A program made the position numbers and the translations under genes. From Glutamicibacter ardleyensis (GTDB lineage Bacteria; Actinomycetota; Actinomycetes; Actinomycetales; Micrococcaceae): DNA of 64,000 bases. The number at the start of each line of letters is the position of its first letter. Positions within the stretch are counted from its first letter, which is position 1. The DNA lies in assembly GCF_014644555.1 (NCBI RefSeq), contig NZ_BMKX01000006.1:174274-238273 (forward strand), written 5' to 3'. The notes beneath the pieces were generated by a model. That model made no database searches. It had not been told where the DNA came from and saw only the letters and a list, made by a program, of their open reading frames with translations. Positions 1-8,858 of this stretch are shown piece by piece.

Positions 1-1368
1 TTTCTTCTTGTCTTTACGGCGAATGATCTCCCGTAGCTTTGCCAGTCGATCACTCAACGTGCGTTCGGTGCCGTTGGCCGTGGGACGGTAGTAGTTGGTG
101 CCGAGCAGATCGTCGGGCAGATACTGCTGGCTGGCGATCGAATGCGGGGCATCGTGCGAATAAATGTAGCCGACCCCGTGGCCCAACTGCTTAGCTCCCG
201 GATAGTGGGCGTCGCGCAGGTGGTCTGGGACCAGCGAGCCCTTGCCTGCGTTCACGTCGGCGATGGCCTCGTTGATCGCGGTGTAGGCGGCGTTTGATTT
301 CGGCGCGGTGGCCAGGTGCACGGTGGCGTGCCCAAGGATCAGCCGCGCCTCGGGCATGCCGATCAGCGCTACCGATTGGGCGGCGGCTACGGCCAGCGGC
401 AGTGCGCTGGAGTCGGCCATGCCGATGTCCTCGCTGGCACTGATCATCAGCCGGCGGGCGATAAACCGCGGGTCCTCCCCCGCGGAGAGCATGCGCGCCA
501 AATAGTGCAGGGCGGCATCTACGTCGGAGCCGCGAATGGATTTGATGAACGCGGAGATGATGTCGTAGTGCTGGTCCCCGTCCTTGTCATAACGTTGCAC
601 CGCTTGATCCATGGCGAGCTGGACGTGTTCGTCTTGGATTTCGATCGGCGGTTCCGGCTTTGTCCCGGACGCGTTCCAGGCCACCGCCCCGGCGGCTTCC
701 AGCACCGTCAAGGAACGCCGGGCGTCGCCTTGGGCCAGCCGAACGATCGCGTCTCGCTGCGTTTCGGGAAGGATTACCTGCGCGTCAAAACCTCGCTCGT
801 CCGCCACCGCACGGTCAAGGAGCTGCGCGAGATCCGCATCGGTCAGCGGTCGCAGAGTCAGCAGTAAGGAGCGCGAGAGTAGCGGAGAAATCACCGAAAA
901 GGAGGGGTTTTCGGTGGTGGCAGCGACCAGCACCACCACCCGATTTTCGACCCCGGGAAGCAATGCGTCCTGCTGGGCCTTGTTAAAGCGGTGAATCTCA
1001 TCGAGGAAAAGCACCGTGGTCACCCCGCGTAGATCGCGGTCATCCTTGGCCTGCTCGATCACTCGGCGGACATCTTTCACCCCGGCGGTAATTGCCGAAA
1101 GCTCCACAAATTTACGGTCCGTGGCACGCGCAATCACGTGGGCGATGGTGGTCTTGCCGATACCTGGCGGGCCGTACAAGATCACACTGGCAGGCCCGGC
1201 CAAACCGGTTTCGGGATGTTCGGCGAGTTGCCGCAACGGCGAGCCGGGGCCCAGCAGGTGGCCTTGGCCGACCAGTTCATCTAGCGTCTTGGGGCGCATA
1301 CGTACCGCAAGGGGTGGGCGCGGCCGCTTGATCGAACCGTCATCCAGGGCATCCAGCAAATCGTTCAC
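1..1368 (-). CDS. rarA: Replication-associated recombination protein A (RarA/MgsA AAA ATPase), C-terminus cut by window edge
   Basis: The minus strand reads as one open frame from a GTG at 1366-1368 to the left edge. RarA is an AAA+ ATPase related to clamp loaders that acts at stalled replication forks. Visible are the Walker [10 protein letters not shown], Walker [10 protein letters not shown], and a sensor stretch [19 protein letters not shown]. The C-terminal segment [19 protein letters not shown] is typical of the family. The end of the gene is outside the window. There is no strong ribosome binding site before the GTG, so the exact start is uncertain, but the conserved region begins shortly after it. 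Confidence 0.93.
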   Translation of the reverse strand, partial: MNDLLDALDDGSIKRPRPPLAVRMRPKTLDELVGQGHLLGPGSPLRQLAEHPETGLAGPASVILYGPPGIGKTTIAHVIARATDRKFVELSAITAGVKDVRRVIEQAKDDRDLRGVTTVLFLDEIHRFNKAQQDALLPGVENRVVVLVAATTENPSFSVISPLLSRSLLLTLRPLTDADLAQLLDRAVADERGFDAQVILPETQRDAIVRLAQGDARRSLTVLEAAGAVAWNASGTKPEPPIEIQDEHVQLAMDQAVQRYDKDGDQHYDIISAFIKSIRGSDVDAALHYLARMLSAGEDPRFIARRLMISASEDIGMADSSALPLAVAAAQSVALIGMPEARLILGHATVHLATAPKSNAAYTAINEAIADVNAGKGSLVPDHLRDAHYPGAKQLGHGVGYIYSHDAPHSIASQQYLPDDLLGTNYYRPTANGTERTLSDRLAKLREIIRRKDKKK

Positions 1369-1458
1369 AGACCCAGCCTACCGATATTCTGATAGTTGCG
1401 CGGTGCAGCTCAACACTTCACCGCCACCACCCACCACCTTTTGAAAGGACCCTGCCCT

Positions 1459-1896
1459 ATGCGCGCCGTCATCCAGGTTGCCAGCAACGCCCACGTCGAG
1501 GTCGAAGGGGAAGTTGTCGGCAAATTAGATGCCCCGGGGCTGGTTATTCTTTTGGGCGTGACGCACGACGATGACCAGGACACCGCGCGCAAGGTTGCGG
1601 AGAAAATCTGGCAGTTGCGCATTTTAGAAGATGAAACCTCGGCGGCCGGAACTGATTCACCGTTGCTGGTGATCAGCCAATTCACGCTCTACGGTTCGGT
1701 GCGCAAGGGGCGGCGGCCCTCATGGTCAAATGCGGCACCCGGCCCGATCAGCGAGCCGCTCTACGAGTACTTCGTGCGCTACCTGCGTGAGTTGGGAGCC
1801 ACGGTTGCGACCGGAAAATTTGGCGCGATGATGAACGTGTCGCTGACAAACACCGGCCCGTTCACCGTGATCGTTGATTCGGCGGAGCTGGCTTAG
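1459..1896 (+). CDS. dtd: D-aminoacyl-tRNA deacylase
   Basis: The product is 145 residues, the usual DTD length. DTD removes D-amino acids mischarged onto tRNA, in the cytoplasm. The two motifs that form the cross-subunit Gly-cisPro active site are present: SQFTLYG near residue 75, and NTGPFT near residue 133. KGRRPSW and APGPISEPLYE also fit the family. The frame is open further upstream, but ATG 1459 is chosen because GAAAGGAC lies 9 bases before it and the MRAVIQVA N-terminus is canonical. It converges with the PadR gene and overlaps its end by 4 bases. Confidence 0.93.
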   Translation: MRAVIQVASNAHVEVEGEVVGKLDAPGLVILLGVTHDDDQDTARKVAEKIWQLRILEDETSAAGTDSPLLVISQFTLYGSVRKGRRPSWSNAAPGPISEPLYEYFVRYLRELGATVATGKFGAMMNVSLTNTGPFTVIVDSAELA

Positions 1897-2222
1897 CGTC
1901 CGGTAGTTCTCACCAGCTGCGCGAGCATATCGAAGTTTGCGCGATGGCTTTCTAGCTCGGCATAGCCGGAATCCGAGAGTTCGTAGACCTTCCGCCCCGG
2001 CCCGCCTTGCCCTTCTTCCCATCGGGTTTCCACGAGTCCCGATGCTTCCAACTTCGCTAATGCGGGATAGAGCGTTGCGCCCTTGATCGGCCCAAAACCG
2101 CGGTCCTGCAGGGATTTGGACAGGGCGTAACCGTGGGCGTGCCCCGTAGATAATTCAGCCAACAAAAGCATCGGTAGCATGGCTCGTTGCCAGCTGCCGG
2201 GAAATGGTGAATCCTTACTCAT
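1893..2222 (-). CDS. PadR family transcriptional regulator
   Basis: A 109-residue winged-helix protein. PadR signature elements are visible: MLLLAELSTGHAHGYALSKSL, then GATLYPALAKLEASGLVE as the wing and recognition region, then the GRKVYELSDSGYAEL hairpin. ATG 2222 is chosen over an upstream in-frame start because it overlaps the stop of the preceding membrane-protein gene by 8 bases (ATGAGTAA), the usual coupled layout. PadR proteins usually repress a neighbouring membrane or transport gene and themselves. A dyad upstream of the two-gene operon (3353-3380) is the likely operator; that link is inferred. Confidence 0.88.
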   Translation of the reverse strand: MSKDSPFPGSWQRAMLPMLLLAELSTGHAHGYALSKSLQDRGFGPIKGATLYPALAKLEASGLVETRWEEGQGGPGRKVYELSDSGYAELESHRANFDMLAQLVRTTGR

Positions 2223-3333
2223 CGCGGCCTTCTTCCAGACCGCGGGCGTGGGCGCGCCTTTCGGCAAGTTTCGATTGCACGTATTCCGCGCGATTTGCGG
2301 AGCGTAACTCGTAGAGCGTAATTACTGCATAAATCAGAATGCAAACTCCGAAGAAAATATCCCAGCCACTGCGGTCCGGGGCAAGCACCTCCGGCAGGAG
2401 GCTTGTGCCGTATAAAACTACTAATGCCAGTGGCAGCAAGCGGCGCATCAACCAGCGTCGCTTCAGCGCATTTGCGGTGTTGACTCCGAGTCCTATGGTG
2501 AATTCGCCCGGCGTACCGAATTCTTCGACAATTGTTGCCTCACCGCCTTCCACGCTCATATTCGACCAGTGCTCGCGGGCAGGCTCCAATGCAGATGCCG
2601 CTTCTTTACCCCGCATTCCGTAGCGTCCGCGCAACAAACGTGTGGATTCGGCAAACCAGGTCTCTGGATCGGTGAAAGCTGAGGCGCAGTTACGCGGTGC
2701 TGCAGGTTCTTTATTGAATGGTAGCCAAAAGACACCGACGGCCAGTGCGATCCCGAGGATCGGCGCTAGCCAGTTGGGCAGTTGCATGGCTTCTTCACCG
2801 CCGAGTACTGCGATGATCGCAGCCGCTGCGATGGAAACCACTATTCCTGCCAAACCCAGCGTCCATGATCGGGCGAACCTGCCTTTCAACCGGTAGAGCC
2901 ACCACAGGTGCCCGGATAATGCGATTCCTGTGCCTGCGCTCAAGGCGGCTAGCTGCCAATAGTGCCACGAATTCGAAGCCCATCCATCACGGAATCCGAC
3001 CCAAGTTCCAAAACCGGCGCACAGTAGGCCAACCACAAGGCCAAAACCAGCCAGTAGCAACACACTGCTGTTGATCGACATCTCCGAATCCGCGAGCTGT
3101 TGCGGCGTCAATCGCGCGTAGGACCGGACTTCGCCGTATTCGCTTGGATCGCCAAAGAGATCTTCTGCACCTTGGCCGCTATCTCGGATGGCAGCCAACG
3201 CATTTTCCAGTTCTTGATCGCTCTGCGAATCAGTCAGGTCATTCAGCCACATGGCCAGGCCGAAGTCCTGCGCCCATGCGCGGTCGCTTTCCGGGTATCG
3301 CTCGATGATGCCGTCCGGTTCTGCCGAGGCCAA
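2215..3333 (-). CDS. Multi-pass membrane protein in operon with PadR regulator
   Basis: 372 residues. The N-terminal ~85 residues are soluble and acidic (HAAS-like appearance: WLNDLTDSQSDQELENALAA), followed by about four hydrophobic helices between residues 88 and 205, a soluble segment of about 90 residues, and two more helices near residues 300-345. PadR partners with an N-terminal HAAS/DUF1700-type domain are known; I assign this one only by layout and general look. The start is TTG 3333, supported by AAGGAG five bases before it. It is the first gene of the operon and overlaps padR by 8 bases. Function unknown. Confidence 0.75.
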   Translation of the reverse strand: MASAEPDGIIERYPESDRAWAQDFGLAMWLNDLTDSQSDQELENALAAIRDSGQGAEDLFGDPSEYGEVRSYARLTPQQLADSEMSINSSVLLLAGFGLVVGLLCAGFGTWVGFRDGWASNSWHYWQLAALSAGTGIALSGHLWWLYRLKGRFARSWTLGLAGIVVSIAAAAIIAVLGGEEAMQLPNWLAPILGIALAVGVFWLPFNKEPAAPRNCASAFTDPETWFAESTRLLRGRYGMRGKEAASALEPAREHWSNMSVEGGEATIVEEFGTPGEFTIGLGVNTANALKRRWLMRRLLPLALVVLYGTSLLPEVLAPDRSGWDIFFGVCILIYAVITLYELRSANRAEYVQSKLAERRAHARGLEEGRDE

Positions 3334-3352
3334 ACGGTCTCCTTGGATCGAA

Positions 3353-3380
3353 ATATCTAGGTTGAAAAATAACCTAGTAT
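3353..3380. promoter_or_regulatory. Inverted repeat, candidate PadR operator
   Basis: CTAGGTT (3357-3363) and AACCTAG (3371-3377) are perfect arms around a 7-base AT-rich spacer; flanking ATA/TAT extends the symmetry. It lies 20-47 bases upstream of the TTG start of the membrane protein-padR operon, where a repressor would block the promoter. Assignment to this PadR protein is inferred from position. Confidence 0.6.
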
Positions 3381-3419
3381 TAAAATCATCATTAATCCAT
3401 CTCTTGACCGACTTTGATG

Positions 3420-3466
3420 CAAAAAAGAAGCCGGATGGAACGCGAAAGTGCGTTCCATCCGGCTTC
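3420..3466 (-). terminator. Rho-independent terminator of aspS
   Basis: A 17-base perfect stem (3427-3443 with 3450-3466) closes a 6-base loop. On the minus strand it is followed by a run of T (A-run at 3421-3426 on plus). It starts 17 bases after the aspS stop. Confidence 0.92.
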
Positions 3467-3482
3467 TTGAAGCGACCGAAGG

Positions 3483-5276
3483 CTACTTAGCTTCGGCCTT
3501 GACGGTCTCTTCGACCTTCTTCTCTGGCTTGAAGTCGATGCCGGCTTCCTTGCGCTGTGCCGGGGTGATCGGCGCAGGAGCAGCGGTCAGCGGATCAAAA
3601 CCGCCGCCGGTCTTCGGGAAGGCGATGACGTCGCGGATCGACTCGGAACCGGTAAGCAACTGCAGTACGCGGTCCCAGCCCAGGGCAATGCCGCCGTGTG
3701 GAGGGGCGCCGAACTTGAAGCCCTCCAGCAGGAAGCCGAACTGGGTCTGCGCCTGCTCGTCGGACACGCCCATCAGCTTGAAGACACGTTCCTGTACGTC
3801 ACGCTGGTGGATACGGATCGAACCGCCACCGATTTCATTACCGTTGCAGACGATGTCATACGCGTAGGACAGGGCCGAACCCGGATCGGTGTCGAAGGTG
3901 TCCATGAACTCGGGCTTCGGGCTGGTGAACGCGTGGTGCACGGCGGTCCATGCGCCGGCACCCACTGCCACGTCGCCGGAGGCTACGGCGGCGGAAGCTG
4001 GCTCGAACATTGGTGCGTCAACGATCCAGACGAAAGCCCAGTCGCCGTCCTTGATCAGACCGGTGCGGTGACCGATTTCCACGCGGACCGCGCCAAGCAG
4101 TGCACGCGATTCGGTTTTGTCTCCCGCGGAGAAGAAGATGCAGTCGCCGGGCTTCGCGCCGGTCGCCTCGGCCAAGCCGGCCTTCTCCTCGTCGGACAGG
4201 TTCTTCGCCACTGGACCAGCCAGCTCGCCATCTTCCTTGAGTAGGACGTAGGCAAGACCCTTGGCACCGCGCTGCTTAGCAAATTCCTGCCAAGCATCTA
4301 GGGTGCGTCGTGGCTGGGATGCGCCACCTGGCATGACCACGGAACCGACATACGCGGACTGGAACACCTTGAAGGAAGTGTTCGAGAAGTATTCGGTCAT
4401 TTCGGTCAATTCCAGACCGAAGCGCAGATCTGGCTTGTCGCTGCCGTACTTGGCCATCGCCTCGGAGTACGCCATGCGGCGGATCGGGGTGGGGACCTGC
4501 ACGTCGATCAACGACCAGATTTCCTTGACCAGCTTCTCACCGAGCTCGATGATGTCGTCTTCCTCAACGAACGAGGCTTCGATATCCAGCTGGGTGAATT
4601 CTGGCTGGCGGTCCGCGCGGAAGTCCTCATCGCGGTAGCAACGAGCGATCTGGTAGTACTTTTCAAAGCCACCGACCTGCAACAGCTGCTTGAACAGCTG
4701 TGGGGACTGTGGCAAGGCGTACCAGGAGCCCGGGGAAAGGCGTGCCGGCACGACGAAGTCGCGGGCGCCTTCCGGGGTGGAACGGGTCAGCGTTGGGGTT
4801 TCGATTTCGACGAAGCCCTCATCGTGCAGCAGGTTACGCGCGGCACGGTTGACCTCGGAGCGCAAACGCAGGTTGCGGGTCGGGGTCGGACGGCGCAGGT
4901 CAAGGTAGCGGTGACGCAGACGCGCCTCCTCGCCGACCTCAACGTGCTCATCGATCTGGAAAGGAAGCGGGGCTGCGGTGTTCAGCACGATCACCTCATC
5001 GGCGATCACCTCGATCTCGCCGGTCGGCAGGTTCGGGTTTTCGTTGCCCGCCGGGCGACGCTCAACGGTGCCCTTAATCTGCAACACGAATTCATTGCGC
5101 AGCGGGTGGAAGTCCTCTTCATCACGTACGACTACCTGGGCGAACCCAGAGGCATCGCGCAGATCGAGGAACGCCACGCCACCGTGGTCGCGGCGACGCG
5201 CAACCCAACCGGTGAGGGTGACCTGCTGTGAAATGTGCTCGGCGCGAAGTTCGCCCAGCTGATGAGTGCGTAGCAC
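3483..5276 (-). CDS. aspS: Aspartyl-tRNA synthetase (class II)
   Basis: 597 residues, the usual length of the bacterial-type enzyme. It charges tRNA-Asp in the cytoplasm. An N-terminal OB-fold anticodon domain ([19 protein letters not shown]) is followed by the class II core: motif 2 [19 protein letters not shown], the bacterial GAD insertion in the middle, and motif 3 [10 protein letters not shown] near the C-terminus. The start is GTG 5276 with GAAAGGA upstream. It lies 72 bases downstream of hisS on the same strand, a common actinobacterial pair. Actinobacteria often use a non-discriminating AspRS with GatCAB; the sequence alone does not settle that here. Confidence 0.97.
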   Translation of the reverse strand: MLRTHQLGELRAEHISQQVTLTGWVARRRDHGGVAFLDLRDASGFAQVVVRDEEDFHPLRNEFVLQIKGTVERRPAGNENPNLPTGEIEVIADEVIVLNTAAPLPFQIDEHVEVGEEARLRHRYLDLRRPTPTRNLRLRSEVNRAARNLLHDEGFVEIETPTLTRSTPEGARDFVVPARLSPGSWYALPQSPQLFKQLLQVGGFEKYYQIARCYRDEDFRADRQPEFTQLDIEASFVEEDDIIELGEKLVKEIWSLIDVQVPTPIRRMAYSEAMAKYGSDKPDLRFGLELTEMTEYFSNTSFKVFQSAYVGSVVMPGGASQPRRTLDAWQEFAKQRGAKGLAYVLLKEDGELAGPVAKNLSDEEKAGLAEATGAKPGDCIFFSAGDKTESRALLGAVRVEIGHRTGLIKDGDWAFVWIVDAPMFEPASAAVASGDVAVGAGAWTAVHHAFTSPKPEFMDTFDTDPGSALSYAYDIVCNGNEIGGGSIRIHQRDVQERVFKLMGVSDEQAQTQFGFLLEGFKFGAPPHGGIALGWDRVLQLLTGSESIRDVIAFPKTGGGFDPLTAAPAPITPAQRKEAGIDFKPEKKVEETVKAEAK

Positions 5277-5348
5277 TACGATCCTTTCGGTCGGTTGAGA
5301 CTAGAAATCTCTTCAGTTCTTCTCGTTGACGAGTTTAGTGCACCGCAA

Positions 5349-6674
5349 CTAGTTGACGGTGTTGTACAGATCTTCTGCCGGTGGGGTCCAGCTGCTTGGA
5401 TCGGCGGTGATTTGCTCACCGGTGCGGATATCTTTCACCTCGTGGGTGCCGTCTTCCTGGGTGAACCAAACGAACGGAATCCCGCGTCGGTCTGCGAACT
5501 TGATCTGCTTACCGAACTTTTCGGCGCTCGAGGCGACCTCGCAGGCGATCCCCCGGCCACGCAGCGAAGCTGCAACGTCTTGGGCTTGGTGCCAGGAATC
5601 GTCATCAGCCAAGGTGACATATACCACCGACGGCACGGTGCGCGCGGCGCTCACCAGCTCTTCGGCAAGGATCCGCGAGACCAAACGAGTGACTCCAATG
5701 GACAGGCCCACGCCCGGATAATTTTTCTTCCCCTTGGAAGCCAACGATTCGTAGCGTCCGCCGGAGCAGATCGAACCCAAGGATTCGTGACCCACCAGCA
5801 CGGTCTCGTACACGGTGCCGGTGTAATAATCGAGGCCGCGGGCGATGGACAGGTCCGCCATCACCTTGCCCGGGGCGCGCTTGGAGGCGGCGTCGATGAC
5901 CTGGAAGAGTTCATCGAGCCCGGTGTCTAAGAGTTCGTGTTCTACGCCGAGCGCGCGCACCTGCTCCACGAAGCTGGTATCCAGGGTGCGGATGGCAGCC
6001 AGGGCCAGCGCGGCGTCGGCCTGTTCACGGGTGGCGCCGACCTCGTCGATGAGGATCGTAGCGACCGCCTCGTTGCCGATCTTTTCCAGCTTGTCGATGG
6101 CGCGCAACACCGCGTCCGGATCTTCTAGGCCCAGACCACGGTAGAAGCCTTCGGCCAGCTTGCGGTTGTTCACGCGCAAACGGAAGTCGCCGATCGGCAG
6201 TGCGGACAGCGCATCGGCAATGGTTAGTGCCAGCTCCACGTCGTAGCTAAAGGCGAGGGTGCCCTCGCCAACGACGTCGATATCTGCTTGGGTGAATTCG
6301 CGGAAGCGGCCGTCTTGCGGACGCTCGCCGCGCCACACCTTCTGCATCTGGTAGCGGCGGAAGGGGAAAGCCAAGTGTCCGGCATTTTCTACCACGTAGC
6401 GGGCGAAAGGCACCGTCAGATCAAAGTGCAGGGCTAGTGCGTTGGGATCGTGCTTATCTTCATTTTCAGCCGCCAGCCGGGAGAGGCCGTAAACTTCCTT
6501 GTCGATCTCGCCCTTGCGCAGTAGCTGCCCGCGGGTTTCTACCGCGCGCGTTTCAATGTTGGCAAAACCATGCAGTTCAAAGGTGCGACGCAAGGTGTCC
6601 AACACATGTTGTTCGACGACCCGCTCGGCGGGAAGCCATTCGGGGAAACCTGATAATGAGGCCTTGCGTGCCAT
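5349..6674 (-). CDS. hisS: Histidyl-tRNA synthetase
   Basis: 441 residues. Class II synthetase motifs are clear: FRRYQMQKVWRGERPQ plus GRFREFTQADIDVVG (motif 2 and following), histidine-binding RGLDYYTGTVYE, and motif 3 GVGLSIGVTRL. A C-terminal anticodon-binding domain follows (residues ~340-430). The ATG at 6674 has AAGGAG seven bases upstream. It is transcribed toward aspS, probably as one operon, and is divergent from the DUF349 gene. Confidence 0.97.
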   Translation of the reverse strand: MARKASLSGFPEWLPAERVVEQHVLDTLRRTFELHGFANIETRAVETRGQLLRKGEIDKEVYGLSRLAAENEDKHDPNALALHFDLTVPFARYVVENAGHLAFPFRRYQMQKVWRGERPQDGRFREFTQADIDVVGEGTLAFSYDVELALTIADALSALPIGDFRLRVNNRKLAEGFYRGLGLEDPDAVLRAIDKLEKIGNEAVATILIDEVGATREQADAALALAAIRTLDTSFVEQVRALGVEHELLDTGLDELFQVIDAASKRAPGKVMADLSIARGLDYYTGTVYETVLVGHESLGSICSGGRYESLASKGKKNYPGVGLSIGVTRLVSRILAEELVSAARTVPSVVYVTLADDDSWHQAQDVAASLRGRGIACEVASSAEKFGKQIKFADRRGIPFVWFTQEDGTHEVKDIRTGEQITADPSSWTPPAEDLYNTVN

Positions 6675-6817
6675 GAAACTCCTTCATACAAAATGGTTGC
6701 CTATCCATCTTACGACGCAACAGCTAGCAATACTGTGCACGTCGGCTTACTAAGAAGTGCAGCTCACAGGTAGAGTTAGCCAAAGCAAGCGAACAGTAAA
6801 GCGAAAGAGTTTCAGCG

Positions 6818-8176
6818 GTGACCACCAGTCAGAAATCCGACGACAGCCCGAACATCCCCTTGCCACAGGCGCATAAGCCAGTGGCAAAGCAGGTTGTGGC
6901 TCAGCCCGTCGACCACAGTACCCCCCTTGAAGAAGCGGCAAAATTTGCCCGCGTCACCGACGATGGGCATGTATTTGTCATCATTGACGGCGCCGAGCAC
7001 CCGGTCGGACAGTACCCGGATGCCACAAAGGATGAGGCTTTGGCCTACTTTGTGCGCAAGTACGACGATGTCCTGTCCCAGTTGATGCTGCTCGAACAGC
7101 GCGTGAGTGCCAAGGCACCAAGCGGCGATATGCCGAAGACCTTGGATACCTTGGCCGCCACCGTGGCCGAACGTCATCTGGTCGGCGATATTCCTAAGCT
7201 CGAAGCACGGATCGCCGCTGCACGTACCGCGGTGAGTGCTCTGGCTGGCGAACAGCGTCAGGTCACCGAGGCCGCCCGCGCCGAACAGCTCAAGGTCCGC
7301 GAAGCCTTAGTGGAGCAAGCCGAAGCATTGGCTGAGAAGCGCCCCGAGCAGATCCAGTGGAAGACCGCTTCCACCGCAATGAACGAACTGTTCGAAACGT
7401 GGAAGGGAACTCAGCGTTCGGCCGTACGCTTGCCGCGTGCCACCGAAGATGCGCTCTGGAAACGTTTCCGTGCCGCGCGCACCACCTTTGACCGGCACCG
7501 CCGGGCATACTTCTCACAGCTCGATGCCACCAACGCGCAGGCGAAGTCTGCCAAGGAGGAGCTGATCAGCCGCGCCGAGGCGTTGCAAAGCTCCACCGAC
7601 TGGGCAGGCACCGCCGCCGAGTACCGCAAACTGATGGACGAGTGGAAAAAATCCCGCCGTGCTTCGCGTAAGGATGACGACGCACTGTGGAGCCGCTTCC
7701 GTGCCTCGCAGGATGTATTCTTCCAGGCTCGCGCCGCGGAAAATGCGAAGGTCGACGCCGAATACGGTGAAAACCTGATCGTCAAGGAGGCGCTGCTTGA
7801 AGAGGCTCGTGCCCTGGTACCGGTGAAGGATCTTTCCATCACCAAGCAGAAACTCGATTCAATTCGTAGCCGTTGGGAAGTAGCTGGCAAGGTGCCACGC
7901 GCGGACCTCCAGCGAGTGGAATCGGCATTGCGTCAGGTTGAAGAGGCCGTCAAGGGTGCCGAAGAAGAGCAGTGGCGCCGGTCAAATCCGGAGACCAAGG
8001 CTCGGTCGAACTCGATGCTTTCGCAGTTGCAGGACACCATTGCAGCTTTGGAAGACGATCTTGAAGCAGCGAAAAAGCAGGGTAATGCCAAGCGGATCGC
8101 GAAGGCTCAGGAGGCCCTGGAGGCTCGCCAGATGTGGTTGAACACCCTGGAGAAGTCTGCGGCGGATCTCGACTAG
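6818..8176 (+). CDS. DUF349 domain-containing protein
   Basis: 452 residues, highly charged and largely helical or coiled-coil. It contains several DUF349 repeats, each marked by a W...(Y/F)xxLMDEWK or ALWxRFRxAxxxFFxxR pattern: ALWKRFRAARTTFDRHRRAYF near residue 210, EYRKLMDEWKKSRRASRKDDDALWSRFRASQDVFF near 265-300, and a third weaker copy near 340. The family is common in actinobacteria beside hisS/rel and has no settled function. The start is GTG 6818, 144 bases from the divergent hisS start; the ribosome binding site is weak. Confidence 0.85.
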   Translation: MTTSQKSDDSPNIPLPQAHKPVAKQVVAQPVDHSTPLEEAAKFARVTDDGHVFVIIDGAEHPVGQYPDATKDEALAYFVRKYDDVLSQLMLLEQRVSAKAPSGDMPKTLDTLAATVAERHLVGDIPKLEARIAAARTAVSALAGEQRQVTEAARAEQLKVREALVEQAEALAEKRPEQIQWKTASTAMNELFETWKGTQRSAVRLPRATEDALWKRFRAARTTFDRHRRAYFSQLDATNAQAKSAKEELISRAEALQSSTDWAGTAAEYRKLMDEWKKSRRASRKDDDALWSRFRASQDVFFQARAAENAKVDAEYGENLIVKEALLEEARALVPVKDLSITKQKLDSIRSRWEVAGKVPRADLQRVESALRQVEEAVKGAEEEQWRRSNPETKARSNSMLSQLQDTIAALEDDLEAAKKQGNAKRIAKAQEALEARQMWLNTLEKSAADLD

Positions 8177-8234
8177 AATCCACAGATCGCACAAACACCC
8201 CCTACGCGGCGGCGCTTGCTGGTTCAGTAGCTTT

Positions 8235-8840
8235 ATGGAAAAAGTTACCGGACAGCGCGTCGCCGCGTTGCGTATCCCCGAAGACCTGTTTATCGTCGGC
8301 GAACCTTTTACCCGCAATGAGCTCGGCGCCATGGCTACCCATGGGTTGCTGCGCGAATCCATTGGCGGGTGTTTTGTGGAGAGCAGGTTTCGTTATGACT
8401 CGACCGCGCGGGCGCAAATAGCCGCGTTTCTTGCCGGTCGGCACTTTGGCAGAACTGATATTTTCTGCCAGCAGACCGCAGCGTGGATTCACGGCTTACT
8501 GCCACATGTGAACACCGTCTGTATTTCATCGGACCTCTATCACCGGCCTTACCGGCCGGGCAACGGGCTGAACTTTGAATTTGTGCAGCTGCCGATTGAC
8601 GATGAGGATGTGGTCAATCGCAAGCGGGTCAGGCTGAGCAGTTCATTGCGCACGGTATGCGATGTGGCCTGTTATGACCCGTTGCCGATCGCCACCTCGG
8701 TGTTTAATCAAGTGCAACGCCTCGGTGATCCGTTTTTGAATCTGGATGCCGTGGGCGAAAGCCTGGCCCAACTGGAGGCTAGTGCCCCGGTGGCGCGCGC
8801 ACTACGGTTGGTGCAGTCCTATGAGGCGCGTGCTGCCTAA
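8235..8840 (+). CDS. Hypothetical protein, AbiEi-antitoxin-like
   Basis: 201 residues, no membrane segment or signal peptide. The pattern (an N-terminal small region ending in GLLRESIGG, then TAAWIHGLLPHVNTVCISS, then LSSSLRTVCDVACYDPLP) resembles actinobacterial proteins annotated as AbiEi-type antitoxins or minimal DUF559-associated proteins, where a TAAWLHGL segment and a C-D-A block recur. The C-terminal endonuclease-like domain often fused in those proteins is missing here. I do not see an AbiEii-like partner next to it. Function not established; the family suggestion is from memory and low confidence. Confidence 0.6.
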   Translation: MEKVTGQRVAALRIPEDLFIVGEPFTRNELGAMATHGLLRESIGGCFVESRFRYDSTARAQIAAFLAGRHFGRTDIFCQQTAAWIHGLLPHVNTVCISSDLYHRPYRPGNGLNFEFVQLPIDDEDVVNRKRVRLSSSLRTVCDVACYDPLPIATSVFNQVQRLGDPFLNLDAVGESLAQLEASAPVARALRLVQSYEARAA

Positions 8841-8858
8841 ACCGGCAGGGTTTAGCGT

